Under the pieces are notes generated by a model. It was not told the origin of the DNA, made no database searches, and saw nothing but the letters and a program-made list of their open reading frames with translations. DNA of 64,000 bases from Agriotes lineatus (taxonomy: Eukaryota > Arthropoda > Insecta > Coleoptera > Elateridae), in contig OW679200.1 in the NCBI GenBank assembly GCA_940337035.1, forward strand, positions 18,061,303 to 18,125,302. Reading direction: 5' to 3'. Every line of letters begins with the position of its first letter. The stretch's first letter is position 1. This document shows, one piece after another, positions 21,901-32,204 of this stretch. Made by a program: the position numbers and the translations under genes.

Positions 21901-24159
21901 AACGCATATATAAATAAATATGTCAAACGCAGAGTGCATAATAATGTGGTAACAAACTCTACGCCAATATTTCCGAGGTGGCTTAACAGTGTTTTCGCTC
22001 TTCTTAAAAAAACCAGCGAGCAACCTTCTTCTGGTATAATGTACAAAACCCTGATAAAAATTATGTCAGTACTTTAGAAATATAAAAATAAATTTGTCAC
22101 CTGTCGTTTGAAACATTTATGTAGACCCTCCAGTTCAATGAGAGCTTTGGGGCTGTCCATTGCTGTTTCAACAGCTTGTGTCAACACACGAATTCCTTCT
22201 TTAGATAACATTCCGTTTTCGTACTGCCGAGAATATGATATCTTTTTAGCCTTTAAAATCCTCATTCTTGCTTCCCTAAAGTATGAAAGTAATATAATAG
22301 TCAGTATTCCTCTTCTCAGATTTATCACTAGTAGTAAGTTAATATAATATAGCTGGCAAATATTTTAAAAATTGCAAAATTGTAAAGCATAAGACCATAA
22401 TCTTAGATTTGGTATTTAATTAACAAAATATTATTTAAAATCTTTTTAATTTAGAAATAAAACCTAGATATAAACTTGCCTTATCATTTCAAATAGTTCC
22501 TTAGCAGTTGGCTCATTAGGAATTTCTTTCTGACAATCAGGGCAAACCGTTAGACGAAGACCAAGATAATTTTCTTCTTCCTCGTCGCTTTCATAACTGA
22601 TTTTATAGGGATGTTTCAAAACCGTAGCTGTATGTACCATGGGCCAGTTTGCATCTGCTAAGAACCTACAGCACAAAAATTGAGAAAAACTACTTTAAGA
22701 CATATTCTCAAAGTTACCTGTCCATTTTAAGCATGGATATGGTTCGATCCCGCCTGTTGCGAAGATGTCGCATGCAGTTGTTCATATTAACCTTTCTCGC
22801 CATCGACATTTCTGAAAGACCCAACACCTTCAACAGCACGGGCATGGTTGTAGCGTTGATGCACAGCGTAAGGGTGACTAGCGCAGCTATGTGAATAAGC
22901 AATTCTTTTCCAATGCCTTGCAAACCTGGGTGATGATATACACTCAAAGCCAAACAAAAAGGTACAGGTCCCCGAAGACTCCTCCATACTGCAACGGTCA
23001 TATTTCGGAAACTGTGTCCGTAGCCAATCCGACTGACTATAGGTGCTAGTAAAATATGCGCTATAAGACGTCCTATTCCTGCGACTACATAAGTGACTAG
23101 GATTAAAGCGCAGTCTTGTATGCCTACTGAGTTGGTTAGCCGTTCGGCTATAAGCACACCTGCTATGAGAAAGACCATCGTATTCGCCATAAATGACAGC
23201 ATATCCCAGAAATTCACCAGAAAGTTTTCAGCTTCAATCGACAAGCTGGTTTTTTCAACACTGGCCATGATTCCAACTACAACCACGATTATTACTCCAG
23301 ACACCGACAGAACTTGCTCTCCTATATAATAGCTAAGGTATGATGCTACAACAGTTAGGATGGACAGGTTGACGACGTCGTTGTACATGGCACCCATAAT
23401 GAAACTGAGAATTTTACCGCAAGCGAAACCAACCACTATTCCTCCAAGCGCAAATCGACCAAACACCATGAAAATGTGATACCAGTGCACTATATCTCCA
23501 TCAATTACGCCAAGTAATATTTCATACAACATTATTACCGTCCCATCACCTATCATTCCCTCTCCTTCCAATAAAATACTCAGATGTTTAGCCTGTCCAA
23601 TGCGACTTAATAGAGTCACCACTTCTACAGGGTTAATAGGGCTGCACAGTGCGCCGAACAGAATTCCCATTGCGTAAGTATAGCGTCCCTGGTTTAGCAG
23701 GAGCATCATTATCATTCCCGTAAAACATGCATTGATTATTAGGCCGGGCACTGCCAGTAGGAATATCTGCCCCCAAGACCTCATAAAAGTATGGGAATCC
23801 ATACAAAACGCGGTTTTGAACATAAGCAATGGCAAGAAAAGCATTAATATATAGTGGGGTGACAGATGGGCTGCTTCGACGTACAACGCCAGCACGGGAA
23901 ACTTCTGCCTAAGCAATCCCAGACCTCCTCCGAAGAACAGTATTATCACGCGGAATGGTAGAGGGATATTCAGTACCTTCATGAGAGAACGTAAAAAGCT
24001 TCCAGCAAGAAGACCTACGCATATAAAGACGAACACCCTAGGATTATCGTTATCTTCCATTGCAGTATCGTCCGGGAGTTCGTCTTCCATGTTTGCTGTT
24101 CTTATATATGTTAATAAAAACACCATCACTAACTTCCACTGCCACATTTTTTTAAACAT
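18988..24159 (-). CDS. Sperm-type Na+/H+ exchanger (SLC9C1-like), 12 exons
   Basis: My splicing gives exons 24159-22718, 22665-22480, 22275-22101, 22050-21716, 21661-21403, 21352-21118, 20971-20720, 20642-20369, 20309-20061, 19985-19847, 19790-19614 and 19560-18988. All phases agree: 1431 aa, longer than mammalian SLC9C1 (about 1180). Residues ~42-450 form the exchanger core with about 12-13 membrane helices; SPINPVEVV (173-181), EGMIGDGT (200-207) and SLRGPVPF (394-401) sit where NHEs have the DPV, ND and LRG motifs. Residues ~602-800 are a voltage sensor with an S4 reading LLRVIRLIRLFRLCK. Residues ~900-1050 are a cyclic-nucleotide-binding domain with GELSALTGRPYDCTI. The last ~190 residues are Ser/Glu/Lys-rich and disordered. 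The family acts in the sperm flagellum, alkalinising the cytosol on hyperpolarisation under cAMP control. All other introns are GT-AG, intron 2 is GC-AG. An inner start at Met24 is possible. Confidence 0.93.
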
Positions 24160-24169
24160 ATTTGTATCA

Positions 24170-24560
24170 ATTTTTCTTCAAACTGTTCATAATTTTGTGT
24201 TGATATTGAAATATTGTTTTCGTTACTAAAACAATTCGAGAAACTAGGAAACCGTAACTATAAGTAAAATAAAAATGCTGCAATTTATTCCTGTAGCTGC
24301 ACCTGCAGTAGCTATTTATAGAGCATTCTTAAAATGTCTAATAGCATAGGCGTTCTATAACAGGATTTGGCATATATCTATTTAGCAGTTTTTTACATGT
24401 CTAAACTCTAAAGTATAACAAAGCTGGTAGTGATAGATATATTTTCTTCTCCTTGACGAAACTTCTTCTGGGCTAAAATTGACTACGGTGGTTGCGATAT
24501 TTTATTATAATAAAAAACAGCAGTTCAAATTACTAATCACAAATCAAAAAGTTTTTATAT
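24170..24560. other. Upstream region of the exchanger gene
   Basis: Non-coding, AT-rich. It should contain the promoter and 5' UTR, but no convincing TATA box or initiator stands out. Confidence 0.35.
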
Positions 24561-24563
24561 TAA

Positions 24564-26351
24564 CCCAGTGGCCAAGTACATTTTACCTTGCAAAAGGGTA
24601 TGTAGTTTTGGATTTTGGATATGTTGTAGGTATCCAAGTTTTTTAATTTGGCACCCCTGTGCGTGCGTCAGTACGACCACTTTTGTGTCACTTTTTTCGG
24701 TTTTTGCTCGGTAACTCTTTACTAGTGTGTCCTGCAAAAATATTACTTGATAATTTTTTGTAGAGCGCAAAATTAGCTAGAATTTATTTCCATAACATTT
24801 TTTTCTAAACCTCATAGTTACCAAAATACCGAGCTTGAAAGCACCAAAATTTAGGGAAAACTACAACAAAAAACACAGTGTCCATCATTTTAACGGCTTA
24901 TTGGATCAATTTAAAGACAAAATGAGTAACACTTTGTAGCCATATGATAGATATGTGCATAAAAAATTACAAATAGGACTACAGTACATGGATAACACTA
25001 TCGAATTCAGATGATTAAGATTTTGCAGTATTTATGATTAACACATCAGCATCCTCTAATGCTTGTACTACACTAATGCTCACTTCTGCCATTTCATCCT
25101 TCAACAATGCGATTAAACAATTTTTGTTGCGATTATTCGATAATAATTTATTTTGTGCGATTGTCACTGCAGTTGTCTTACTGAACAGGATTTTATCAGA
25201 AGAGTGAAGTAAAGCTCGGCAGGATCGTTCCCACGATTTTGTGCTTAGTTAAGTGGATTCATCAGGGTATCCATCAAAAACTACCACAGCATTTGAACCG
25301 AAGTGTCTTTGCATATACTCCACATAGATTTTACACACAGACTCAAAGTTCACCACTGATGTGTTACTCCACACCACTTTATGTAGAAGATATCCACCAT
25401 CATCAACTGCACATTTCTTGCTCCCAAACACGATTTCGCTCTGTACTGGAGTGAATGAAGCATAAAGCGTAGATTTTGTACCTTTCCGCATCCCTTCGTC
25501 AGAAAAGAGAGCCATCGGAAAGGGCCCCAGCTCAAATTTGAAGTAGATACTCTTTAAGATCATCATTCTGTTTTGCAATGTAGGTTCTTTGAAAAAGGAG
25601 TGAGTGGATCTATCGTAACTTTGTCGTCACCTATTTTAATACCACTACTAGATGCTGCAAGAGTAAGCACTTTATTCTTTATTTGCAATTTGACACCTTC
25701 TAAATTCTCCCCAAATATTTTCTTGATTTTTTTAATTCCTGATTCACGAGCCAAAGGACAGTTCACTTTCTCATCTCCAACAATGCCTGTACTAATTGAC
25801 ATTATCACCTCACTTTCTGTAAACAGGGGATGTTCATTTAACCATAAAATCAACTTTTCAATGTCCTGATTGTCTCTTGTTACTCGAGTAGGCCTTAAAT
25901 CCACATGTTGTTCAGAAGTTGCAGAGGTTAGGTCAGTGAACTTATCAACTTGTTCACAAATGTTAAGGAGGTAAACCATCCCGAAGATCCACATGGAAAG
26001 CACACTATCTGTAATGTAGTTTTTCGTGACATTTAAAAAACGTTTCACATTTGAAGATCTGTATTTCGGTAACTATTAGGTATAGAAAAAAAATGTTATT
26101 CGAATAAATTACAACTAATTTTGTGCTCTACAAAAAATAATCGAGTAATATTTTTGCAGAACGCACTATTAAAGGGTTATCGAGCAAAAACCGAAAAAAG
26201 TGACACAAAAGTGGTCGTACTGACGCGCGCACAGGGGTGCCAAATTAGAAAACTTGGATTTTTAATAAGGGGTACATACAACATATCCAAAATCCAAAAC
26301 TACATGACATTTTGCAAGGTAACCACCCCTTTTCATGACCTGGCCACTGGG
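24564..26351 (-). mobile_element. Mobile element encoding a PIN/FEN-like protein, copy 1 (decayed)
   Basis: Terminal inverted repeats of roughly 210-230 bp bound the unit: the left end CCCAGTGGCCAAGTACATTT and the right end ...CCTGGCCACTGGG, with shared interior phrases (TTTGGCACCCCTGTGCG, TTTTTCGGTTTTTGCTCG). The coding part on the minus strand is homologous to the element at 53.0-56.9 kb, but the C-terminal third is deleted. No clear target duplication was found (left flank TTAA, right flank CTAT), so exact ends may be off by a few bases. Confidence 0.75.
25026..26048 (-). pseudogene. PIN/FEN-like mobile-element protein, broken copy 1
   Basis: Three blocks in order on the minus strand. Block 1 (26048-25563): WIFGM.YLLNI...TSEQHVDL..TRVTRDNQDIEKL and ISTGIVGDEKVNC. 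Block 2 (25578-25249): FELGPFPMALFSDEGMRKGTK, then VDDGGYLLHKVVW and FGSNAVVVFDGYPDEST with a stop. Block 3 (about 25210-25026): KLLSNNRNK, then QALEDADVLIINTA. Each block aligns to copy 2. The acidic residues of a PIN/FEN-like nuclease are visible (VDDGG, VFDGY, EDADVLI), but the GKDVDLLV and C-terminal blocks are gone. Stops and frameshifts make it non-functional. Host function unknown. Confidence 0.65.
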
Positions 26352-26354
26352 CTA

Positions 26355-26879
26355 TACAGGGTGTTCAAAAAATATACCGACACACTATTAGGGGTGGTAG
26401 GGAACATCAAAACAAACAGTTTTTGCTTTATAAACATTTGCCCGAAAACGCTTCGTTTTCGAGATACAGGGTTTTAAAGTTTGCAGAAAAAAACGCTTCA
26501 GCCGATTTTAATGAAATGTTCAGTTTATTGGTAACTTTATGGGGCATCTTTTGGATCTATTACAGTTCATACAGTAATTCCAAGGGCGCGCTCACGGGGC
26601 AACCTGCATACAAAAACAACACCCAGTGTTTTTTTGGCAATTTTTAAACTTGTTTAAGATGGAGCAACTAAAAACACAACTTTTTTTCACTTGATGGTTT
26701 TGCTTATCTTGTTTCGTTTTCTAGGAAAAAAATTTGAACAATTTTTTTTACAAATTTAAACACCCTGTATCTCGAAAATGAAGTGTTTTTGTATATATGT
26801 TTATAAAGCAAAAAATTTTTGTTTTGATGTGCCCTACCACCCCTAGAAGTTTGTCCGTATATTTTTTTAACACCCTGTA
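26355..26879. mobile_element. Inverted-repeat element with TACAGGGTGTT ends
   Basis: Arms of about 130 bp (26355-26485 and 26749-26879) are inverted copies: 'tacagggtgtt.aaaaaatata', 'aggggtggtaggg', 'gctttataaacat' and 'tttcgagatacaggg' occur in both. TA at both ends suggests a TA target, as in Tc1/mariner-type MITEs. It abuts copy 1 of the PIN-like element. The interior contains no transposase. Confidence 0.75.
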
Positions 26880-26889
26880 TATGTTTCAA

Positions 26890-27440
26890 CTAAAGGCTTT
26901 GTTGTGGTTCATGTCTATGCTGTAGATTTCGCTTCCAATCCATAGACGTCAGCAGCAGCGATTTTTTCTCCTATGCCTGAGCGATTAAAATGTCACTTTT
27001 GACGGAACTTCTGCTGCAATAACAATAGCAAGAATAAACTAACAGAATTAACAAAATCAACAGCAACAGCAATTTTCAATCTGTCATATGACGTTAGTCA
27101 CTTATCAAACAAAATCCCTCTACCCACCGCTACTGCTTACTTGTCATTTAAAATATAACCAAACTTTGTATGTTTGACAATTCAAGACACGAGTGGATGA
27201 AGGTGTTATGTTACAAAATCAATGTTTCGAGTACATTAAGGTTAAAGTTTTTTTTATGTAATTTTTTCAGTTTAGCTACGTGGAAGCAATTGTGTAGCTA
27301 AGTGGTACTAAATGTTATACAATGTCATTGACTAATCACTCACTTATTAATAACTTGATTTATGTCCCTTATTGAAAAAAATATGTACGTAACACCTTCA
27401 TTCACCAGAGTAAATTATACAATTCAAACAATTGGTATAT
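26890..27440. other. Intergenic sequence
   Basis: Contains 'tttcgcttccaatccatag' near 26930, a phrase also near 9850 ('ttccgcttccaatccatag'), so at least the start is repetitive. No gene recognised. Confidence 0.35.
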
Positions 27441-27447
27441 GGAAAAA

Positions 27448-27792
27448 AGGTTTATTAAACTAAAGTGTAGTAAACTTACAAAAATTCTAAATTAAAAAAA
27501 AACATATAATTGGTTTGGAACATCATAATACTGTTATTTGTCCAAAATTGTATCGTAGTAGTACCGGTATTCTTGTTTAACATACTTAATCTGCTCCAGA
27601 AGGTTGCTTCTCTTTTCATCTGCTAGAGTTCCATATTTCTCACGGAATCTCCCAACTTCATCAGTCGAAGTATGTCAGGTAGTTCATCTATTTTTCTAAA
27701 ATGTTGAGCCACATCAATCACCTGATTTTTCTTGCAAGCCGTTGGGATGATTTCACGGTATTTGTCTGATACATACACGGTATCATGCCTTA
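27448..27792 (-). pseudogene. 3'-terminal coding remnant of an unrecognised protein
   Basis: Minus-strand frame HDTVYVSDKYREIIPTACKK continues NQVIDVAQHFRKIDELPDIL and RLMK. One frameshift near 27660 then gives EVGRFREKYGTLADEKRSNL and ends QEYRYYYDTILDK-stop at 27534. AATAAA follows about 80 nt after the stop (near 27455). The balanced composition, stop plus poly(A) signal and single frameshift suggest a last exon or retrocopy of a real gene. A possible acceptor (ATTATTAG) lies just upstream. I do not recognise the family. Confidence 0.35.
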
Positions 27793-27904
27793 CTAATAAT
27801 CATATAAATAAAGGAGAACGATTCAAACGTGTGTGTCACGACAATTGCAGACGCGATGTCCCCCATTTGCGTTTACATGCATTTTACCGTCGCCTCGATT
27901 TCGC

Positions 27905-28940
27905 GACCGGGGAGGAGCCCCCAGGGCCCCTTGGAGAGGAACGGAGCCCCGATGGCTCCCTTGGAAAAGGGCGAAGTCCCGGGGGCCCCCTTGGAGAGGT
28001 GCCGAGCACCAACGGCCCCCTTGGAGAGGGGCGGAGTCCCAAGGGCCCCCTTGGAGATGGGCGAAGTCCCGAGGGTCCCCTTGGAGAGGGGCGAAGTCCC
28101 GAAGGCCCCCTTGAAGAGAAGCGGAGTTCCAAAGGCCCCTTGGAGAGGGGCGGAGCCCCGATGGCTCCCTTGGAGAAGGGCGAAGTCCCGGGGCCCCCTT
28201 GGAGAGGTGCCGAGCGCCAAGGGCCCCCTTGGAGAAGGGCGAAGCCCCGAGCGCCCTTTTGGAGAGGGGCCGAGTCCCGAGGGCCCCCTTGGAGAGGGGC
28301 GGAGTCCCAAGGGCCCCCTTGGAGAGGGGCGGAGTCCCAAGGGCCCCCTTGGAGAGGGGCGGAGTCCCAAGGGCTCCCTTGGAGAGGGGCCGAGTCCCGA
28401 GGGCCCCCTTGGAGAGGGGCGGAGTCCCAAGGGCCCCCTTGGAGAGGGGCGGAGTCCCAAGGGCCCCCTTGGAGAGGGGCGAAGTCCCGAGGGCCCCCTT
28501 GAAGAGAAGCGGAGTCCCAAGGGCCCCTTGGAGAGGGGCGGAGCCCCGATGGCTCCCTTGGAGAAGGGCGAAGTCCCGGGGCCCCCTTGGAGAGGTGCCG
28601 AGCGCCAAGGGCCCCCTTGGAGAAGGGCGAAGCCCCGAGCGCCCTCTTGGAGAGGGGCCGAGTCCCGAGGGCCCCCTTGGAGAGGGGCGGAGTCCCATGG
28701 AGAGGGGCGAAGTCCCGAGGGCCCCCTTGAAGAGAAGCGGAGTCCCAAGGGCCCCTTTGGAGAGGGGCGGAGTCCTCGAAACCCCGAAGGCCCCCTTAGA
28801 GAGGGACGAAACCCCTGGAGCCCCGAGGGCCCCTTTAGAGAAGGGCGAAACCCCTGGAGTCGCGAAGGCCCCCTTGGAGAGGGACGGACCACCTAGGGCC
28901 CCTTGGAGAGGGGCGGAGCCCAGTGAACCCCCTTGGAATG
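27905..28940. repeat. GC-rich 30-bp minisatellite, about 34 units
   Basis: Unit 'ggagaggggcggagtcccaa' plus 'gggccccctt'. Units are in perfect 60-bp register over 28261-28500, with 28-32-bp variants elsewhere and a decayed right end. A block at 28141 recurs at 28529, giving a ~388-bp higher-order duplication. Because 30 is a multiple of three, five or more frames on both strands stay open for 250-355 codons, with decapeptide repeats such as GPLGEGRSPK, AESQGPPWRG and LRPSPRGPLG. GC content is far above the AT-rich surroundings. I favour a non-coding minisatellite. Confidence 0.9.
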
Positions 28941-28944
28941 GCCC

Positions 28945-29775
28945 AACGTAATAAGCCTAAAAATGGTGGTAAATTGAATAGAATAGACCGCGCAATAGCG
29001 CGCGCAGCCCCGTTTATACTAATAATATGTGAGGATCTAACTAGTCCAGTCCTTGCATTTCAAAAACTTTTGTTTTTTTGGAAAATATGACCAATATGGT
29101 TTTTTTGCGTTTTATTGTCGGTGACAGCTTGATGAGCACTCTCAATTCCCACATTTCAAAAGCCTCTAATTTATTTATTTTAAACTTAAAGGTTGCTATC
29201 TCATCTTCATACAACCACACGAATTTTACTAAAATACTCGTAGCATCTCCTAAAGCTATAGCATCGTTATAAGTTAAGGCTTTGATTCTACAAAAAAATA
29301 TTCATATTAAGGAATGCTTTTCGAGCTTGTTCTATACAACTACGTATCTACTCCTGGGTCTATATTCTCTGTTTTGCAGCTGCCAGTATATTTAAATGTT
29401 GAAACTTGTTGTACAGGAAGTCCTTATGTACACAGATATAGCTGCTTGTATCTTTGTTGAATCAGCTATTATTATGACGAGGAGACAAAACGCAGCCATC
29501 GCTGTACTGAGATAATCTCAGTGGTTTGATTAGCAGGTCTTGTTGGCGTATTCTCGTATTTATACAACTTGAATCAGAACTGAAGGTAATTTTCATCGAT
29601 ATATTGTTCTTAAATAAATTTTATTAGTTCAGTATGCTCTCTAGTAATAAAAAAATACATTAAAATATCCTTCCTTTGCAACAACACTCAAAAGTTAATT
29701 TTATTTATCAAAAACAATATTGCAAAGACATTTTCGTCAAATTATTCTTTGCAAACGATTTTACATATCTGAGGC
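28945..29775. other. No recognisable gene
   Basis: AT-rich; short frames only. Nothing recognised on either strand. Confidence 0.35.
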
Positions 29776-29779
29776 TATA

Positions 29780-30200
29780 AATAAATAACACGGGCAACTG
29801 TGGACAGAAAATTAGAGAGGATAGAGATGACTAGAAACGCCACGGTCAAGCTTAATAAAATGTAGAAGAACTGGCAAATAACACTCAACACACAAAAGAA
29901 AATTATGAAAACCCTACTCTTTCCTATATCAACATATGGAGCAGTGTCATGGACGATTAAAAACAAATGAGCCCAAGAAGATCAACATTTTAGACATGTG
30001 AGCTTGGAGGAGAATGCTGCGGTTTTCATGGACACAACAAATCTATCAATGTTAAAGGAAGTCAAAGAACCACAACGCCTATCGAGCTTAATGTAATAAA
30101 AATATACTAACATCCCTAGGTCACATAAACCAACGTTATTTAGGGTGAAGCAGAAGACACACGTAGTCGCGGACTATAAAAAGAACTGGCTAAGTTAATA
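29780..30200 (+). mobile_element. LINE 3'-end fragment (plus strand)
   Basis: Frame near 29900 reads KIMKTLLFPISTYGAVSWTI; after frameshifts, phrases corresponding to 'WRRMLR' and 'LKEVKEPQRLS' follow. The 'LLFPI.TYGA.SWT' box and the downstream EPQRLS phrase are typical of the region C-terminal to the RT palm in insect LINEs. It is truncated and mutated. It faces the neighbouring minus-strand LINE tail to tail. Confidence 0.6.
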
Positions 30201-30230
30201 AATATGGACAATATATATAGTCTACCTATT

Positions 30231-31640
30231 CTATTTGGTTTTTCTAGATCCATTTTTGGATTTAGGCCTCCTCATAATCCTTTCTCTCTCTCTATTCTGG
30301 GCTACCCTCTTCCACGCTAGACCGACCTGTCGCTTCACATCATCCACCCATCGCACTTGCGGTCTTCCCTGTGCTCTTTTTCTTAACCACGGTCTCCAGT
30401 GTAGAGTTTCTGTATTCCTTCTATTATCTTTTTGGAGCGCTTTATGTTCCGCAAACTGCAATTTTAGTCGTGTTGATCTCTCTCTTTTATCTTTAATTTT
30501 TGTTTTCTGTTTTATCCTTATGTTCCTTTTTCTTTCTTTTAGTGTTATTTGTAGCATTTGTCATTCCATGGCCCTTTGAGTTTTTATTAATTTGTCTACA
30601 TTTTTCTTTCTTAATGTCCAAGTTTGTGAGCCATATATTAAAACTGGTAAGATACATTCATCGTACACTTTTGATTTCAGGAATTGGGGTGTTTTTCGGT
30701 TTTTCAGTATACAAAATAGTCTACCATAAACCGCCCACCCTAATCTCATTGTTCTTTTGATCTCTATCTCCTAATTTACTTTTTGGCCGAGATATGTGTA
30801 TTCTTCTACCTGTTCAAACATGTTTCCGTTCATTTAGATTTCTATTATGTCTTCCGTGTTTTTCATTATTTTTGTCTTAGCTGGGTTCATCTTTAATACT
30901 ACTTTCTTAGATTCCTCATTCAGTTCAGTTAGCATTGATTTTAGTTCGTCTTGTTTTGTTGCAAATAATATTACATCATCTACGTATTTTAAGTTGTTCA
31001 GATAGCTGCGTATGTTTACTCCTTTCCCTTCCCAGTTTACACAATATGAAAAGTTTGGGAGATAGCGGATCGCCTTGGCGGACTCCTCTGCATATTGGAA
31101 TTGGCTGTGTTTCTTCTGGTGTTTCGATGGTCATATATGTTTTTTTAATGTCTTTAAGCAAAGTCATATCCTATGGGCCATTCTTTCATTCCATAAAGAC
31201 TGTTATATTGCCCATGTTTCGATACTATCGAACGCCTTTTCATAATCAATCAGGCCTACATGTTATAATGGTAAATGGTACTCATTTGCTTTTTCTGCCA
31301 AGATTTTGACCGTTAACAGATGATCGACCGTACTAAATCCTTTTCGGAATTCAGCTTATTTATTTGATAAGTACATTTCTATTTTCCTCTCTATTCTTTT
31401 TACTATTATTTTCGATAAAATTTTATATATTTGAGATAGGAGTCTTCTGGGCCTGTAGTTTTTTAGATCGCCCTTCTTATATAGCAGTGTTGTTGTAGCT
31501 GCTTTCCATTCTTCTACTATCTTTCCCATATTTAAGCACTTATTAAATAATATTTTTGTAACTTCTTCGCCTCCCGCTATTATTAGTTTTTTTGTTATTA
31601 TGTCTATTATACCTTGACCTTATATTAGTCGCTTGCTTTC
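30231..31640 (-). mobile_element. RTE-like non-LTR retrotransposon, 5'-truncated
   Basis: Read from 31640 downward: a 'FRKGFSTVDHLL' box (~31340), IDYEKAFDSIE (~31230), PICRGVRQGDPLSPKLF (~31060), 'LGWAVYGRLFCILKNRKTP' and CILPVLIYGSQTWTL (30749-30600), and a C-terminal WLRKRAQGRPQVRWVDDVKR (30231-30460). The order matches RT fingers, palm and the C-terminal thumb of RTE/BovB-like elements. Several frameshifts and stops separate the blocks, so it is inactive, but it is the least decayed LINE in the window. Confidence 0.8.
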
Positions 31641-31696
31641 ATTTTATATGTTAGGCCGCGTAGATGATATTATATCATATAATGCAATGATAGTAT

Positions 31697-31887
31697 GTAT
31701 AGTACGATCAAAAATAAATTTCATCTAGTATGGCTATGGACTAGTTTCTAATTTATGAATGCAAATATAAGTCACTTAAAAATTAAATGCCAAGTTTGAC
31801 ATTTAAGTATAAGCATAGTTGCATTCATGAATTAGGAACAATTCCATAGCCATACTAGATGAAAATAATTTTTGACAATACTATACA
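31697..31887. repeat. Fold-back palindrome
   Basis: 'catctagtatggctatgga' near 31722 is inverted at 'tccatagccatactagatg' near 31842, and 'tttatgaatgcaaatataa' pairs imperfectly with the other arm. Non-coding, and directly adjoining the next element. Confidence 0.7.
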
Positions 31888-32204
31888 ATCTATTCACAAT
31901 GTTTCCTCCTCCCAGTAGGCTGCTAATATTTTTATTAGGTTGGATGCATGAATTGTTATACAAGTCAAAAAGTAAGACATTTTTACAACTGCTTTATTGA
32001 CATTGTTACAGTTTTGATTTCAAAATGTCGAAAATGTTAAGAAAGAAAACAAAAATTTAACGGGGAGCAGTGCAAGCCTTCAAAAATCATAACCTCAAAT
32101 TGAAAACAGAATTTGGTCATATCTAGTTATTTCGCATGCGTGCCGACTTAAATGTGACCTTAACATAGCCTGCTGGGAGATAAAAACATCGTGAATGGAT
32201 TATA
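31884..32204. mobile_element. Mariner-type MITE
   Basis: Ends 'tacaatctattcacaatgtt' (31884) and the complement of 'aacatcgtgaatggattata' (32185-32204) are inverted; inner parts 'ctcccagtaggct' and 'agcctgctgggag' also pair. TA at both ends. About 320 bp, with no transposase. Confidence 0.65.

Noticed and set aside
21859..22347. Plus-strand frames opposite the voltage-sensor exons
   Set aside because: They are complements of well-supported spliced exons with consistent phase.
22787..22987. 66-codon frame on the same strand as the exchanger
   Set aside because: It is an out-of-phase shadow of exchanger exon 1.
26121..26477. 118-codon plus-strand frame
   Set aside because: It spans the right terminal repeat of the PIN-like element and the next inverted-repeat element; a matching frame occurs in the left terminal repeat, so it reflects repeat sequence.
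27823..28951. Six overlapping 82-355-codon frames, some collagen-like
   Set aside because: They arise from a 30-bp repeat whose period is a multiple of three; several frames on both strands are equally open, and none has a recognisable start context or domain.
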